The notes under the pieces are model-generated. The model worked only from the letters and a program-made list of their open reading frames with translations, was not told the DNA's origin and made no database searches. Shown in pieces: positions 33,123 to 42,669 of a stretch of 64,000 nucleotides of DNA. This stretch comes from DATENM01 sp045807725 (GTDB taxonomy: Bacteria > Acidobacteriota > Blastocatellia > UBA7656): contig JBJMGV010000029.1 in assembly GCA_045807725.1 (NCBI GenBank), positions 5,843 to 69,842 on the forward strand. The letters are read 5' to 3'. Made by a program: the position numbers and the translations under genes. Within the stretch, counting starts at the first letter, position 1. Every line of letters starts with the position of its first letter.

Positions 33123-34825
33123 TCGTCAAACGGTCGCGCGCTTCGCTTGCGCCGCCAACTGAGCAAACTAATTCCAAGCAATATCAACAGGCTGATGGCC
33201 GAGAGCGTCTTGCCCACGGCGCGTGGCCAGGTGTCTTCAAAGCTCAGCGCGACGTAGTGCTCGCCCGGCGCGAGCTTCAATTGCAAGTTGCCCGTGCCTG
33301 CCGGTGTGATCTCTGCGCGCGCGCCGTCAACGCGGGCCAGCCAGCCGGGATAGTAGAGCGGGCGAAAGACGATGATGGATTCTGTGTTGGCCGTGATCGC
33401 GTAGCTCTGCCGTATCCCTGCCACATCAAGCGCGCGAATGTCGGCGTCGCCGCTATCGACGAGGGCCGGCTCATCTTGCCAGACCTCTCGGCGCAGATCG
33501 CCGTCCCACCAGATGGGGCGGTACTCGCGCGTGTCGCGGCGCGCGAGCCCGGCTTCTAATCCTTCGCGGTCGTAAGACGCGCGCGTTATGGCTAACGTAC
33601 TGACTACGACGTTGCAGACCAACGCCGCCGCAATCGCGCCGCCCCACGCCCATCGCCAGCGGTCTTTAGCGAGAGTCGCAACGGCGGCTGCCGCAAGCAG
33701 GCTGGTCCCAGCAGCCGAGAGGGCCATCCAGCGATACGGATAATAGACCTGCGCCATTCCCGGCAACACTCGCCACAACCACGCCGTCAGCCGCGTGCTC
33801 AGCAGGTAAGCGACCAACGTAATGAACCATACAGAGCCAATCCATCGCGCCCAGTTCACCGATACGCCGCGCCGCCAGATCACGAGTGAGCTAATCAAGA
33901 ACAACAGCAGCAACGGCGCGGACGAGATTTCATTATCGAGCAGGTAATCGTGCGGCGAGCCGTCGGGCGCAAACCAGTGGCGCTTCCACGCTTCGCCAAG
34001 ATGGCTGAACAAAAAGTAATCGCGGTAATCGAATTTGAAATAGAACTTGGCATAGCTCCGCTCAAAGACAATGGGCAGAAGAAAGATGGCGCTCAAGCCC
34101 GTGCCCAGCGCAAAGCCCGCCGCTATGCGCGACAACCGGCGAACATCGCGCGTCAACGCCAGCGCGTAAAGCGGCATCGCCAGCGTCGCCAGGAAAGCTA
34201 CAGGCACGTGCGTCAACACCAGCAGCGCATACGCGCAGGCGAGTTGCGCGATGGCCGGCCAGTCTTCGCTTGCCGCAACGCGCCGCACGCCGTCAAACAA
34301 CAGCGGCAGCCAGACGAACGACCAGAACTCCGAGACGGTCGCGCCTTGATAAAGATCGAGCAGATGATACGGTGCGATCATATAGACGGCAGCAGCCATC
34401 AAGCTTGTGGCGCGACCGAGCCAGGCGCGGCTGAAGAGATACATCGTCACGCCCGACAACAAGAGCGCGAGCCAGCAACTGAAGGCCATGCCTTGCAACG
34501 TGTCGCGCGTGACGAGCGAGAACGCTGCGCCGACATAGAATGTCAGCGGTGGATAGTAGAGCGCAGCGGGGCTGCCCTGCGCGTTGTTCGCCGTCGGCAG
34601 CCAGCGCGGGAAGAACGCGCCGTCGCCTAGCGCATCAATGAACTGCGATGTCCAGCGATAATGACGCACCGAATCGAACGCTGCCGGGAACCCTTTCACA
34701 AAGACCGGCATCATCAGCAGCGTCGCCGCGATAACAATGATGGCCAAAGCCGGCGCGTCGCGGCGCGTTAGCCGTGCGGCATCCGAAGCCTTGTTGTCGG
34801 CGTCCGTTTTAGATGTGGCGTGCAT
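33098..34825 (-). CDS. PTPS-related (PF10131-type) GT-C-like membrane protein
   Basis: The 575-residue protein has about 11 transmembrane helices. An N-terminal loop contains FDSVRHYRWTSQFIDAL and FPRWLPTANNAQGSPAALYYPP, and a C-terminal soluble beta-domain has LYYPGWLARVDG. The layout matches proteins annotated '6-pyruvoyl-tetrahydropterin synthase-related', which are really YfhO/GT-C-type glycosyltransferase-like membrane proteins. It probably acts on lipid-linked sugars with the convergent GT2. The name is not evidence of a pterin role. Confidence 0.75.
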   Translation of the reverse strand: MHATSKTDADNKASDAARLTRRDAPALAIIVIAATLLMMPVFVKGFPAAFDSVRHYRWTSQFIDALGDGAFFPRWLPTANNAQGSPAALYYPPLTFYVGAAFSLVTRDTLQGMAFSCWLALLLSGVTMYLFSRAWLGRATSLMAAAVYMIAPYHLLDLYQGATVSEFWSFVWLPLLFDGVRRVAASEDWPAIAQLACAYALLVLTHVPVAFLATLAMPLYALALTRDVRRLSRIAAGFALGTGLSAIFLLPIVFERSYAKFYFKFDYRDYFLFSHLGEAWKRHWFAPDGSPHDYLLDNEISSAPLLLLFLISSLVIWRRGVSVNWARWIGSVWFITLVAYLLSTRLTAWLWRVLPGMAQVYYPYRWMALSAAGTSLLAAAAVATLAKDRWRWAWGGAIAAALVCNVVVSTLAITRASYDREGLEAGLARRDTREYRPIWWDGDLRREVWQDEPALVDSGDADIRALDVAGIRQSYAITANTESIIVFRPLYYPGWLARVDGARAEITPAGTGNLQLKLAPGEHYVALSFEDTWPRAVGKTLSAISLLILLGISLLSWRRKRSARPFDDQAPVTRS

Positions 34826-34941
34826 AAAATTTGTCGTCTTGCCATTGCAGATGTCGGCAGCTTGTAACGCCGCATCATTCTACATCAAGGCGGCGACGGT
34901 TGCGGAGTCGGCGAGTGGCTTCGCGCACCACGCACGACGTT

Positions 34942-34950
34942 TGTTATACT
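34942..34950 (+). promoter_or_regulatory. Extended -10 promoter of the STAND NTPase gene
   Basis: TGTTATACT (TGn-TATACT) lies 36 bp upstream of the chosen ATG at 34986, with GGAGAGG in between. No good -35 is seen, which fits an extended -10 promoter. It makes the gene an independent transcription unit. Confidence 0.45.
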
Positions 34951-34985
34951 GGCCTCAATCGTCGCAACGGCTCACGGAGAGGCAA

Positions 34986-37853
34986 ATGATTGAACCTGTC
35001 ACGGCCTTAATGGTCTATGTCGGCTCAGCCATCCTCAACGGCACGTTCGGCAATCGCGCCGACGCCGTTGTGCATCAGCAATGGCAGGCGTTCAAAGAGA
35101 ACCTCAAGAATCATCGCCCCGACACCAACCACGAATTGCAAGGCGCGGTCTATCGCGCTTACCTGCTGGCGACGCTGCAAACCTGCGCGGCGCTGCTTGA
35201 GCAGAAAGGCTTCCGCGTCGCGGCGTGGTTCCGGCTCGGCGTATTGCCTGAGAAGATGGCCGATGCCTTGCGCGGCCTGTTGCGGAGTCAACCCGCAGGC
35301 GGCATCGCGCAAGGCGATCAAGCCTGGCTCGAACAGGTCGCCCGCGACCAGTTGACGAAGTTGAAACGACTTGACGATGAGCCGACCAACCTTCCATCCG
35401 CGCAGGCTGAGCCGGAATTCGACGCGCTGCTCGGACAACTCGACTTGTTGATGCAGCCCGTCGAAGGTCAGGCGCGCAGCGAGCGATTGCGGCAGGCGTT
35501 GACGGCCAGCATCATCAAAGACCTCAGGACGAGATTCGACTCGCCGCCCGCCGATTTCATCAAGCTGATGGAAGCGCGCTGGTTTGAATTTCTCTGCGCC
35601 GCCTTTCAGTTTGCGATCAAGCACAATCAACCTATCGCCAATGCTTTTGAGAGTCGCTTGCTGGCGCGGCTGGTCGCGCGTGACGAATGGCAAGGCGCGC
35701 TCGCTGTGATGAGCGGTGAAAGCTTGCGGCGCATCGAAGAAGCGCAGGCGTGGCTGGGCCGTCAACAACAGGACGGAGTTGCCCAGGTCGAATCGTTAGT
35801 GAGTCAGCTATTGCCGCTGCTCGCCTTCGCGCGCGACGAAGCTTCACGCGGCGAGATGTTGGCGGCGCTGATTCACGCCGAGAGCCAGCGCGTCGTGGAT
35901 ACCGTCGAGGCGTCGCGTGACGAAATCCTGAACGAGATCAGAAGGCAATCACCGCCGCCGCCATCCAATCAACCGATGCCGCTCATTCACAGCCTTCAAA
36001 TTGATAAAGAGGTCGAAGGCCGAATCAATGAATGCCGCATCATCCTGCAAGCAATGGGCGCAAGCGCGGCGCGAGTACTTGAGTTCGCCGCGCCGGGCGG
36101 CTTCGGCAAGACGGCGTTGTTGACGCGGCTCGTGCAGGCGCTCGCGCCCGAAGGCCGCATCCTTGAGCGCGTCACCTTGCCCGACGGCGCGACCGTCGCG
36201 CCGCGTGTCGAGGCGTTGCTGCATTTCGATTGTCGCGGTGGCCTGCCGATGAGCGTCCTGTTTCAAAAGGCCGGCAGGCTGATCGGTCAGGAGCGCGCCT
36301 TCGCAGACCTCTACAACGCGCCGGAGTTGTCGCTTGCCGACAAGATGCAGCGACTTTTCGATCAAGTGACGGCGCGCGGCGCGCGGCGCGTCTGGTTTGT
36401 CTTCGATAACTTCGAGACGTTGATGGCCGGCGACGGCTCGGTGATGGACGAAGCATTGCGCGAGTTCTTCAAGTGCGTTGTCACAGGCCATCACGGCGCG
36501 CGGGCTTTGATTGCGGCGCGCGAATTACCGAAGTTCGGTTACAGCGAGCGGCAGCAGTTTCATGAATTGAGAGAGGTCGGCAGCGCGCTCTATCAAGGCT
36601 TGCCGCCGACGGAGTGCGTCAGCTACCTGCGCAAGAACGACGCGCACGTTGGCCTGCGCGGCAGCGACGCGGAGGTTGATCGCGTGTTGAACGACTTTGC
36701 CGCGAGAGTCCACTGGATGCCGATGGCGTTGGAGTGGGCCGTCGGTTATTTGGAAGACGTGCGCGAAGGCGGCGAGACGTTGGCGACATTGCTCACACAG
36801 GGCGAGCGTTTCTTCAGCGAGTTTGACAGACGACAGATGGATGATGGGCTGAAGCGTTTGCATTACGAGCAACTGCGATTGCAACCGACAGACGCGCTCG
36901 GCGTGCTGCGGTTGCTTGCGGTCTTCAACCGCGCCACGCCGAAAGGCGCGCTGGCGCATCTGCTCGATGAGAGCAAATTAACCGAGGTGCTGGCGAGCTT
37001 AGCCCGCCGCAAGCTTGTCACGCACAAAGAGACCAGCGACGCGTACACCCTGTATGTGAATGACCCGCTGGCCGTCAACCTGTACAGCTTGCATCCGATT
37101 ATTTGCGAGAACGAATTTTTTAGAGAGTGGGACGATCCGGAATCTCTCTACGAGACCACAGCCGGAGCGTGTTGGGGAAAGGCTGTTGCCGCTCACAACG
37201 TAAACCGCTTTGCATACAAGGTGGCGTTGTACGAATGTGCCGAAGCGCTTTACGCGCATCTGGTCGCCGAGCACAAACGCACCGACTTGTGGAACAGTTA
37301 TGCTGCGATGCTGATGAACAAGGGCAATGCCTTGAACAACCTGACCCGACCGGCAGAAGCCATTGCCGAGTACGACAAAGCTATCGCCATCCGCGAGCGT
37401 CTGGTCAACGAAGAAGGTCAGACGCATCTCGCCAATGATCTGGCGACGGCTTACGGTAATAAAGCTCGCGTATTGGAACAACAACAGGAATGGGATGCCG
37501 CGTTTGCCTATTATGACAATGCGATCAAGATTCAGTCGGCGTGCGTCGCGCAGGGGATGTATTGGCTGATGCCTTCGTTGTTGAACTCTTCGATTGACTA
37601 TCTACAAACGCGGCTGCGCCTGCGACAATGGCGCGAAGCGGCGGCGGCGGTCGAGGCCGTGATTGGGCACCTCGGAGCGTTTATGGAAGACGAGCGCATC
37701 CATAACGAACTCAAACAAGCCGCAGCGAAGCAAAGAGAGCAAATGCTCGGTTACTTGCGCGCGATGGACGCAGATGGGCGCGAAAGCCTTTACGCCGAAC
37801 TCGGCGAGCGGGCCGAAGCGGTGCGGCAACTGGTTGACGCAAACAGCGAATGA
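34986..37853 (+). CDS. STAND-type P-loop NTPase with C-terminal TPR
   Basis: The 955-residue protein starts at ATG 34986 (GGAGAGG upstream). Residues 1-330 are an all-helical, largely unannotated region, with a short hydrophobic start (PVTALMVYVGSAIL) and NHELQGAVYRAYLLATLQ near 48-64. The P-loop is APGGFGKTALL (about 369-379), Walker B VWFVFDNFETL (469-479), sensor-like ALIAARELP (about 507-515). A winged-helix-like region and TPRs follow (about 800-900, NKGNALNNLTRPAEAIAEYDKAIAI). STAND proteins are ligand-activated switches; many bacterial ones sense phage proteins. The N-terminus may be the effector, but I cannot name it. It has no defence-gene neighbours. Confidence 0.75.
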   Translation: MIEPVTALMVYVGSAILNGTFGNRADAVVHQQWQAFKENLKNHRPDTNHELQGAVYRAYLLATLQTCAALLEQKGFRVAAWFRLGVLPEKMADALRGLLRSQPAGGIAQGDQAWLEQVARDQLTKLKRLDDEPTNLPSAQAEPEFDALLGQLDLLMQPVEGQARSERLRQALTASIIKDLRTRFDSPPADFIKLMEARWFEFLCAAFQFAIKHNQPIANAFESRLLARLVARDEWQGALAVMSGESLRRIEEAQAWLGRQQQDGVAQVESLVSQLLPLLAFARDEASRGEMLAALIHAESQRVVDTVEASRDEILNEIRRQSPPPPSNQPMPLIHSLQIDKEVEGRINECRIILQAMGASAARVLEFAAPGGFGKTALLTRLVQALAPEGRILERVTLPDGATVAPRVEALLHFDCRGGLPMSVLFQKAGRLIGQERAFADLYNAPELSLADKMQRLFDQVTARGARRVWFVFDNFETLMAGDGSVMDEALREFFKCVVTGHHGARALIAARELPKFGYSERQQFHELREVGSALYQGLPPTECVSYLRKNDAHVGLRGSDAEVDRVLNDFAARVHWMPMALEWAVGYLEDVREGGETLATLLTQGERFFSEFDRRQMDDGLKRLHYEQLRLQPTDALGVLRLLAVFNRATPKGALAHLLDESKLTEVLASLARRKLVTHKETSDAYTLYVNDPLAVNLYSLHPIICENEFFREWDDPESLYETTAGACWGKAVAAHNVNRFAYKVALYECAEALYAHLVAEHKRTDLWNSYAAMLMNKGNALNNLTRPAEAIAEYDKAIAIRERLVNEEGQTHLANDLATAYGNKARVLEQQQEWDAAFAYYDNAIKIQSACVAQGMYWLMPSLLNSSIDYLQTRLRLRQWREAAAAVEAVIGHLGAFMEDERIHNELKQAAAKQREQMLGYLRAMDADGRESLYAELGERAEAVRQLVDANSE

Positions 37854-37905
37854 AACGAGACGGCTGGCTCTCATTTCATTCGCGTACGGCTTGTCGCCGC
37901 CCGCG

Positions 37906-38367
37906 TCACATCGCGTCGAGCACGGCCAGCACTTCGCCGCTGTGTTCGGCAGGGCTGACCTTCGCAAAGACGCGAGCGATGCGCCCGCCCTCATCAATAA
38001 TAAAAGTCGAGCGGCGTATGCCCCACACCTTGCGGCCATACATATTCTTCTCGCCCCACGCGTCATAGCTCGCTGCCGTCTCGTGCTCGGCATCTGTGAG
38101 CAACGGAAATTGCAAGCCGTGTTTATCGCGGAACTTCTGATGCGAGCGCGCATCATCCGTAGAAACGCCGATGACGACGGCATTGCGTTTGTCGTATTCG
38201 CTCAGGTCGCTTTGAAAGGCGCAGGCTTCCTTTGTGCAACCGGGCGTCAGGTCACGCGGGTAGAAATACAACACCACGCGCTTGCCCTTGAAGTCCGCCA
38301 GTTTCACCGCGCGCCCATCTGCGTCGGTCAATTTCCACGCGGGCGCTTTGTCGCCGGCTTGTAGCAT
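37906..38367 (-). CDS. bcp: Peroxiredoxin, Bcp/PrxQ subfamily
   Basis: The 154-residue protein from ATG 38367 (AGGAGAGT upstream) has the thioredoxin-fold peroxiredoxin core YFYPRDLTPGCTKEACAFQ with peroxidatic C44 and resolving C49, the PrxQ spacing. It reduces hydroperoxides using thioredoxin. It is convergent with the STAND gene and divergent from the cytochrome gene. Confidence 0.93.
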   Translation of the reverse strand: MLQAGDKAPAWKLTDADGRAVKLADFKGKRVVLYFYPRDLTPGCTKEACAFQSDLSEYDKRNAVVIGVSTDDARSHQKFRDKHGLQFPLLTDAEHETAASYDAWGEKNMYGRKVWGIRRSTFIIDEGGRIARVFAKVSPAEHSGEVLAVLDAM

Positions 38368-38431
38368 ATTCACTCTCCTGATTCGTTCTCGATTCGCCGC
38401 TATGCTAAACTGATTAGCGATTGAAGCCGTC

Positions 38432-38458
38432 ATTATACTGGCAAAATTCGTAAATCAA
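38432..38458 (-). promoter_or_regulatory. Possible promoter of bcp
   Basis: TTGATT and TATAAT on the minus strand are 15 bp apart, about 65 bp upstream of the bcp start. The spacing is shorter than ideal. Confidence 0.3.
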
Positions 38459-38553
38459 AACCGCGACCGTTGGTGCTCTTAACGCAGATGGATTTCGATT
38501 GCACGCAGCGCGCGATGCGGCATCTGCGGGCGGCGCGGCTGGAGCTAACCTGG

Positions 38554-39168
38554 ATGAAGAAAGAGTACATAGGCTTTGGCGTGATCGGCACATTGGTGGG
38601 GCTGGTCATCGGTTTCTTTGTCGGCAACGCGATCTATCCGGGAACCAATGCGTCGCCGCAAACCACCGTAGGGGGGCCGGGCGGAGTGTCGGTCAACAGC
38701 CCCGGCCCGAATCAACAACTGCCGCCCAATCACCCGACCGTCGAGCCGGGCAAGACCGTGCCAGCAGGGCCGCTGCCGCCGGGCACTGCCGACGCACCCG
38801 CAGGCGAGAGCGCCAGCGCGTCACCCAACACTGCATCGACAGCCGCTAGCAGCCCATCGCTGCCGTCGCTCGATCCATTGCCGGCGGGCAACAAAGAAGA
38901 GCGCACCGAGCAAAAGTATAAGAACATACAGATGCTCAAGGGACTGCCCGCCGACCGGCTGATGAAGATCATGTTCGCGTTCAAAGATTCGCTCGGCGTT
39001 GACTGCACCTATTGCCACATCAAAGACCAGTTCGAGAAGGACGACAAGCCCGAAAAGCAGATGGCGCGCAAGATGATCGCCATCGTCAAGGACAACAATG
39101 CCAAGCTCGGCTCGGCCCGCGTCAGTTGCTACACTTGCCACCGGGGCCAGCCGCGACCACCGCAGTAG
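38554..39168 (+). CDS. Membrane-anchored diheme cytochrome c (reaction-centre-cytochrome-like)
   Basis: From ATG 38554 (GGAG 10 bases upstream) the 204-residue protein has an N-terminal membrane anchor (GVIGTLVGLVIGFFVG). A long Pro/Ala/Ser-rich linker (about 30-115) follows, then a domain with two CxxCH sites (C151-T-Y-C-H155 and C192-Y-T-C-H196). The sequence around the first (DSLGVDCTYCH) is like the photosynthetic reaction-centre cytochrome family, which in Acidobacteriota is common outside phototrophs. It probably carries electrons in the periplasm. Confidence 0.8.
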   Translation: MKKEYIGFGVIGTLVGLVIGFFVGNAIYPGTNASPQTTVGGPGGVSVNSPGPNQQLPPNHPTVEPGKTVPAGPLPPGTADAPAGESASASPNTASTAASSPSLPSLDPLPAGNKEERTEQKYKNIQMLKGLPADRLMKIMFAFKDSLGVDCTYCHIKDQFEKDDKPEKQMARKMIAIVKDNNAKLGSARVSCYTCHRGQPRPPQ

Positions 39169-39198
39169 GAATTTCCATGGCTTAGCGCTTCGCGCCGG

Positions 39199-39281
39199 CG
39201 ATTTTGGATTGCCGATTTTGGATTAGGGGAACGTTTGCACTGGTTCCTCAATCTAAAATCGGCAATCCAAAATTCAAAATA
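39199..39281. repeat. Inverted repeat around AAAATCGGCAATCC
   Basis: TTTTGGATTGCCGATTTTGG (39204-39223) is mirrored by CTAAAATCGGCAATCCAAAA (39253-39272). It has the same layout as the heptamer pairs but a less obvious unit. Confidence 0.65.
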
Positions 39282-39286
39282 AAGAT

Positions 39287-39865
39287 ATGTCACAGACTCA
39301 ATCAGGTGAAGGCCGCCGGCTCGTCGCGCTCAGCACCGGCATTGGCGAGATGGCTTTCGGTCGCGCTGAATATCTCGACGCCGACGAAGAGGCCGCCAAG
39401 CGCGAAGCCTTACGACTGTTCAACGCCGCTTATGAAGCGCAGATGCGCGGCGAGCTGGACGCGGCGGCTGATCTCTACCGGCAATCCATCGCCGCTTATC
39501 CGACCGCCGAGGCGCATACGTTCCTGGGCTGGGCCTATAGCTTTATGAAGCGCACCGACGATGCGATTGCCGAGTGCTTGCGGGCGATAGAGGTTGACCC
39601 CGACTTTGGAAATCCGTATAACGACATCGGCGCTTACCTGATCGAGAAAGGCGATCTGCTGAGCGCGGTTCCCTGGCTGCGACGGGCGATGAACGCGCCG
39701 CGATATGAAGCGGCTTTTTATCCGCACTTCAACCTCGGTCGCGTCTACGAAGCCGAGCGTCGCTACCTTGACGCGCTCGACCAGTACGAGGCGGCGGTGC
39801 AGTTGAATCCGCAATACGCGCTCGCCGCCCGCGCCCTCAGGCGATTGCAGAGTAAAGTGAATTGA
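39287..39865 (+). CDS. Tetratricopeptide repeat protein
   Basis: The 192-residue soluble protein has about four TPRs (for example AEAHTFLGWAYSFMKRTDDAIAE near residue 70-92 and EAERRYLDALDQYEAAVQLNP near 155-175). It acts as a protein-interaction scaffold; its partner is unknown. It is co-directional with tdk, 12 bp upstream of it. Confidence 0.8.
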   Translation: MSQTQSGEGRRLVALSTGIGEMAFGRAEYLDADEEAAKREALRLFNAAYEAQMRGELDAAADLYRQSIAAYPTAEAHTFLGWAYSFMKRTDDAIAECLRAIEVDPDFGNPYNDIGAYLIEKGDLLSAVPWLRRAMNAPRYEAAFYPHFNLGRVYEAERRYLDALDQYEAAVQLNPQYALAARALRRLQSKVN

Positions 39866-39877
39866 AAGAGAGACGGA

Positions 39878-40495
39878 ATGGATATATTGAATCATCGCGG
39901 CGGCTGGATTGAAGTGATCGCCGGCGGTATGTTCAGCGGCAAGAGCGAAGAGTTGATTCGCCGCGTGCGACGCGCTGAGATTGCCCGCCAGCGCACGCAG
40001 ATTTTCAAGCCGGCGATTGATAGTCGCTTCGACGCCAAGCGCATCATCTCGCGCGACAATCGCGGCATCGATGCCATCGCCGTCGCCAACACGGCGGAAC
40101 TGCACGCCAACCTCGTCATCGGCGTCAAGGTCGTCGGCATTGATGAAGTCCAGTTCTTCGACGACCCCATCGTTGATCTTTGTATGGAGCTTGCCGACGC
40201 CGGCATTCGCGTCATCGCTGCCGGACTCGATCAGGATTATATGCGCCGCCCGTTCGGGCCGATGCCTGCATTGTTGTCGGTGGCCGAGTACGTCGCCAAG
40301 ATGCACGCCGTCTGCGTGCGCTGCGGCGGCCCGGCGCATTACTCGCAGCGCGTCGCCGGCGGCAACTCGCAGATCGAAGTCGGCGACATCTCTTATGAAG
40401 CGCGCTGCCGCGTCTGCTACGAGCCGTACCTCGCCAAACCGACGCCGGAAAAGAAGGACGCCACGTTCCCGCACCAGAGCGACGCGATTCAGTGA
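39878..40495 (+). CDS. tdk: Thymidine kinase (type II)
   Basis: The 205-residue enzyme has the P-loop GGMFSGKS (residues 16-23), GIDEVQFFD (88-96) with the catalytic Glu90 and a zinc-binding lasso (CVRCGG and CRVCYE near 150-185). It phosphorylates thymidine for DNA precursor salvage. GAGAGACGGA precedes the ATG. The length is typical of bacterial type II TKs. Confidence 0.93.
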   Translation: MDILNHRGGWIEVIAGGMFSGKSEELIRRVRRAEIARQRTQIFKPAIDSRFDAKRIISRDNRGIDAIAVANTAELHANLVIGVKVVGIDEVQFFDDPIVDLCMELADAGIRVIAAGLDQDYMRRPFGPMPALLSVAEYVAKMHAVCVRCGGPAHYSQRVAGGNSQIEVGDISYEARCRVCYEPYLAKPTPEKKDATFPHQSDAIQ

Positions 40496-40565
40496 CCCTT
40501 CATTCAAGGCGTCGCGCCTGAATCTGCGCCGCGCGTCAGCGCATCTTGCGCTATGGAATCCTGTT

Positions 40566-41582
40566 ATGCACGTATTCGAGTTGATCCGCCGGTTGATCGA
40601 GATTCCATCGATCAGCGGCGACGAAAAAGCGGTGGCCGAGTTCCTGGCCGATTACTTGAGCCGCATTGGCTTCGCGGTTGACTTGCAAGAGGCCGAACCG
40701 CAACGCCCGAACGTCTATGCGCGGCACGGCGACCCTTATGTGGTGATGTCTTCGCACACCGACACCGTTCCGCCTTACGTCGAGTGCCGCGAAGACGACG
40801 AGGTTATCTACGGGCGCGGCGCGTGCGACGCTAAAGGCATCATCGCCGCGATGGTCAAAGCCGCCGAGCGTCTTGTTGAAGAGCAAGTCTCCGACTTCGG
40901 CTTACTCTTCGTCGTCGGCGAAGAAGCGGGCAGCGCCGGCGCGGTTGCGGCTAATCACATCGCCAACCGCTCGCGCTACCTGATTAATGGAGAGCCGACT
41001 GAATCGAAACTCGCGCTCGGCTCGAAAGGCGCTCTCAGAGCCGCTTTGCGGGCGACGGGCCGCGCCGCGCATTCGGCCTATCCGCATTTGGGCGAGTCGG
41101 CCATTGATAAGCTGCTAGACATTCTCGCCGACCTGCGCCGTATGGACTTGCCTGTTGATTCAACGCTCGGAGCAACTACTTTGAACATCGGCCTCATCAA
41201 AGGCGGCGTCGCCACAAACGTTATCGCGCCCGAAGCCGAAGCCGAATTGCTCTTTCGCATCGTCACGGACGCCAACACCGTCAGGCGCAAATTTGAAGCG
41301 ACCGTCGGTGGTCGCGCTGAGATCGAATACAGCTTCGCCTGCGACGCGGTGGTGATGGAACCGCTCGCCGGGTTTGATACGGACGTGGTGGCTTTCACGA
41401 CCGACATCCCATTGCTTACGAACTGGGGCAAGCCGCTGCTGTTCGGCCCCGGCTCGATACTTGACGCGCACACGGCGCATGAGAGAATTTCAAAGTCGGA
41501 GCTGTTGCGGGCGGTGGACGTTTACGCGCAGATGACCGCGAGCTTGAAAGAGAGAATCAAAGACAGCGCATCACAAAATTAA
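40566..41582 (+). CDS. dapE: M20 metallopeptidase, DapE/ArgE-like deacylase
   Basis: From ATG 40566 the 338-residue enzyme has the M20 metal site: H64 in SHTDTVP, D88 in GACDAKG, E119-E120 in GEEAGS, E143 in NGEPTES and the terminal His in DAHTAHER. It hydrolyses an N-acyl group from an amino acid. It is 30 bp upstream of asd in a succinylase-type lysine cluster that also encodes DapD and an aminotransferase. I infer N-succinyl-diaminopimelate desuccinylase; ArgE-type activity cannot be excluded. Confidence 0.75.
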   Translation: MHVFELIRRLIEIPSISGDEKAVAEFLADYLSRIGFAVDLQEAEPQRPNVYARHGDPYVVMSSHTDTVPPYVECREDDEVIYGRGACDAKGIIAAMVKAAERLVEEQVSDFGLLFVVGEEAGSAGAVAANHIANRSRYLINGEPTESKLALGSKGALRAALRATGRAAHSAYPHLGESAIDKLLDILADLRRMDLPVDSTLGATTLNIGLIKGGVATNVIAPEAEAELLFRIVTDANTVRRKFEATVGGRAEIEYSFACDAVVMEPLAGFDTDVVAFTTDIPLLTNWGKPLLFGPGSILDAHTAHERISKSELLRAVDVYAQMTASLKERIKDSASQN

Positions 41583-41613
41583 ATCGCAAGCGCAGACTGT
41601 TGAGGAGCGATTC

Positions 41614-42669
41614 ATGCCAGACAAAATTGCAGTCGGCGTGCTCGGCGCGACCGGGGCCGTCGGACAGAAATTCGTCAAGCTTTTAGAAAACCATCCCTGG
41701 TTCGAGCTAACCGAACTGGCGGCATCAGACCGCTCAGCCGGCAAGACCTATAAAGACGCGACGCTGTGGCGGCAATACACGCCGATCCCTGACGTAATCA
41801 AAGGCCGCACGGTCAAGCCGTGTGAGCCTTCGCTTGATTGCCGCGTCGTCTTTTCGGGACTCGACTCGTCGGTGGCCGGCGAGGTCGAAGAGAACTTCGC
41901 GCGCGCCGGCTACATCGTCGTGAGCAATTCCAAGAATCACCGAATGGATACGGACGTGCCGCTGCTCGTGCCCGAAGTCAATCCCGATCATCTCGGCTTG
42001 ATCAAAGCGCAACGCGCGCGGCGCGGTTGGACGGGAGCCATCGTCACGAATCCGAATTGCTCGACCGCCGGGCTGGTGATGCCGTTTGCGCCTTTGCATC
42101 AAGCCTTCGGCATCAAGCGCGCGGTGGTCGTCACGCTGCAAGCGTTGTCGGGCGCGGGGTATCCCGGCCTGGCGGCGACTGATATGCTCGGCAACATCAT
42201 CCCGTTCATCGGCGGCAACGAAGAAGAGAAGATCGAAACCGAGCCGCGCAAGATTATGGGCAAGCTCGCGGGCGATCACATCGAGTTTGTGGATTGCAAG
42301 ATCAGCGCGCAGGTCAACCGCGTCGCGGTCGAAGACGGCCACACCGAATGCGTGTCAGTCGAATTTGAGAAGAAGCCGTCGATAGAAGAAGTCACACGGG
42401 TTCTCTCTGAATTCTCTTCCCTGCCGCAAGAGCTGCGCTTGCCGTTCGCGCCCGAACACCCGATCATCGTGACGAACGAGCGCGACCGCCCACAGCCGCG
42501 CTTTGATCGTGACGCGGGCAACGGGATGAGCGCCGTCGTCGGTCGCTTGCGCCCGTGCCCGGTCTTTGACCTGCGCTTCGTCGTGCTGTCGCACAATACG
42601 ATTCGCGGCGCAGCGGGCGCGGCCATCCTCAACGCCGAGTTGATGAAGGTGCAAGGCTATTTGGATTAG
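41614..42669 (+). CDS. asd: Aspartate-semialdehyde dehydrogenase
   Basis: The 351-residue enzyme has the NADP-binding GATGAVGQ (11-18), the catalytic C149 in TNPNCS, GAGYPGL after it, and the long family signature with FIGGNEEEKIETEPRKIM. It reduces aspartyl phosphate to the semialdehyde, the branch point to lysine, threonine and methionine. GAGGAG precedes the ATG. It follows the dapE-like gene and precedes lysC, separated by a repeat element. The length and motifs fit the archaeal/fungal-type Asd subgroup. Confidence 0.9.
   Translation: MPDKIAVGVLGATGAVGQKFVKLLENHPWFELTELAASDRSAGKTYKDATLWRQYTPIPDVIKGRTVKPCEPSLDCRVVFSGLDSSVAGEVEENFARAGYIVVSNSKNHRMDTDVPLLVPEVNPDHLGLIKAQRARRGWTGAIVTNPNCSTAGLVMPFAPLHQAFGIKRAVVVTLQALSGAGYPGLAATDMLGNIIPFIGGNEEEKIETEPRKIMGKLAGDHIEFVDCKISAQVNRVAVEDGHTECVSVEFEKKPSIEEVTRVLSEFSSLPQELRLPFAPEHPIIVTNERDRPQPRFDRDAGNGMSAVVGRLRPCPVFDLRFVVLSHNTIRGAAGAAILNAELMKVQGYLD

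Noticed and set aside
34737..34985. N-terminal extension of the STAND protein
   Set aside because: GGAGAGG and an extended -10 promoter point to ATG 34986; the extension overlaps the opposite membrane-protein gene.
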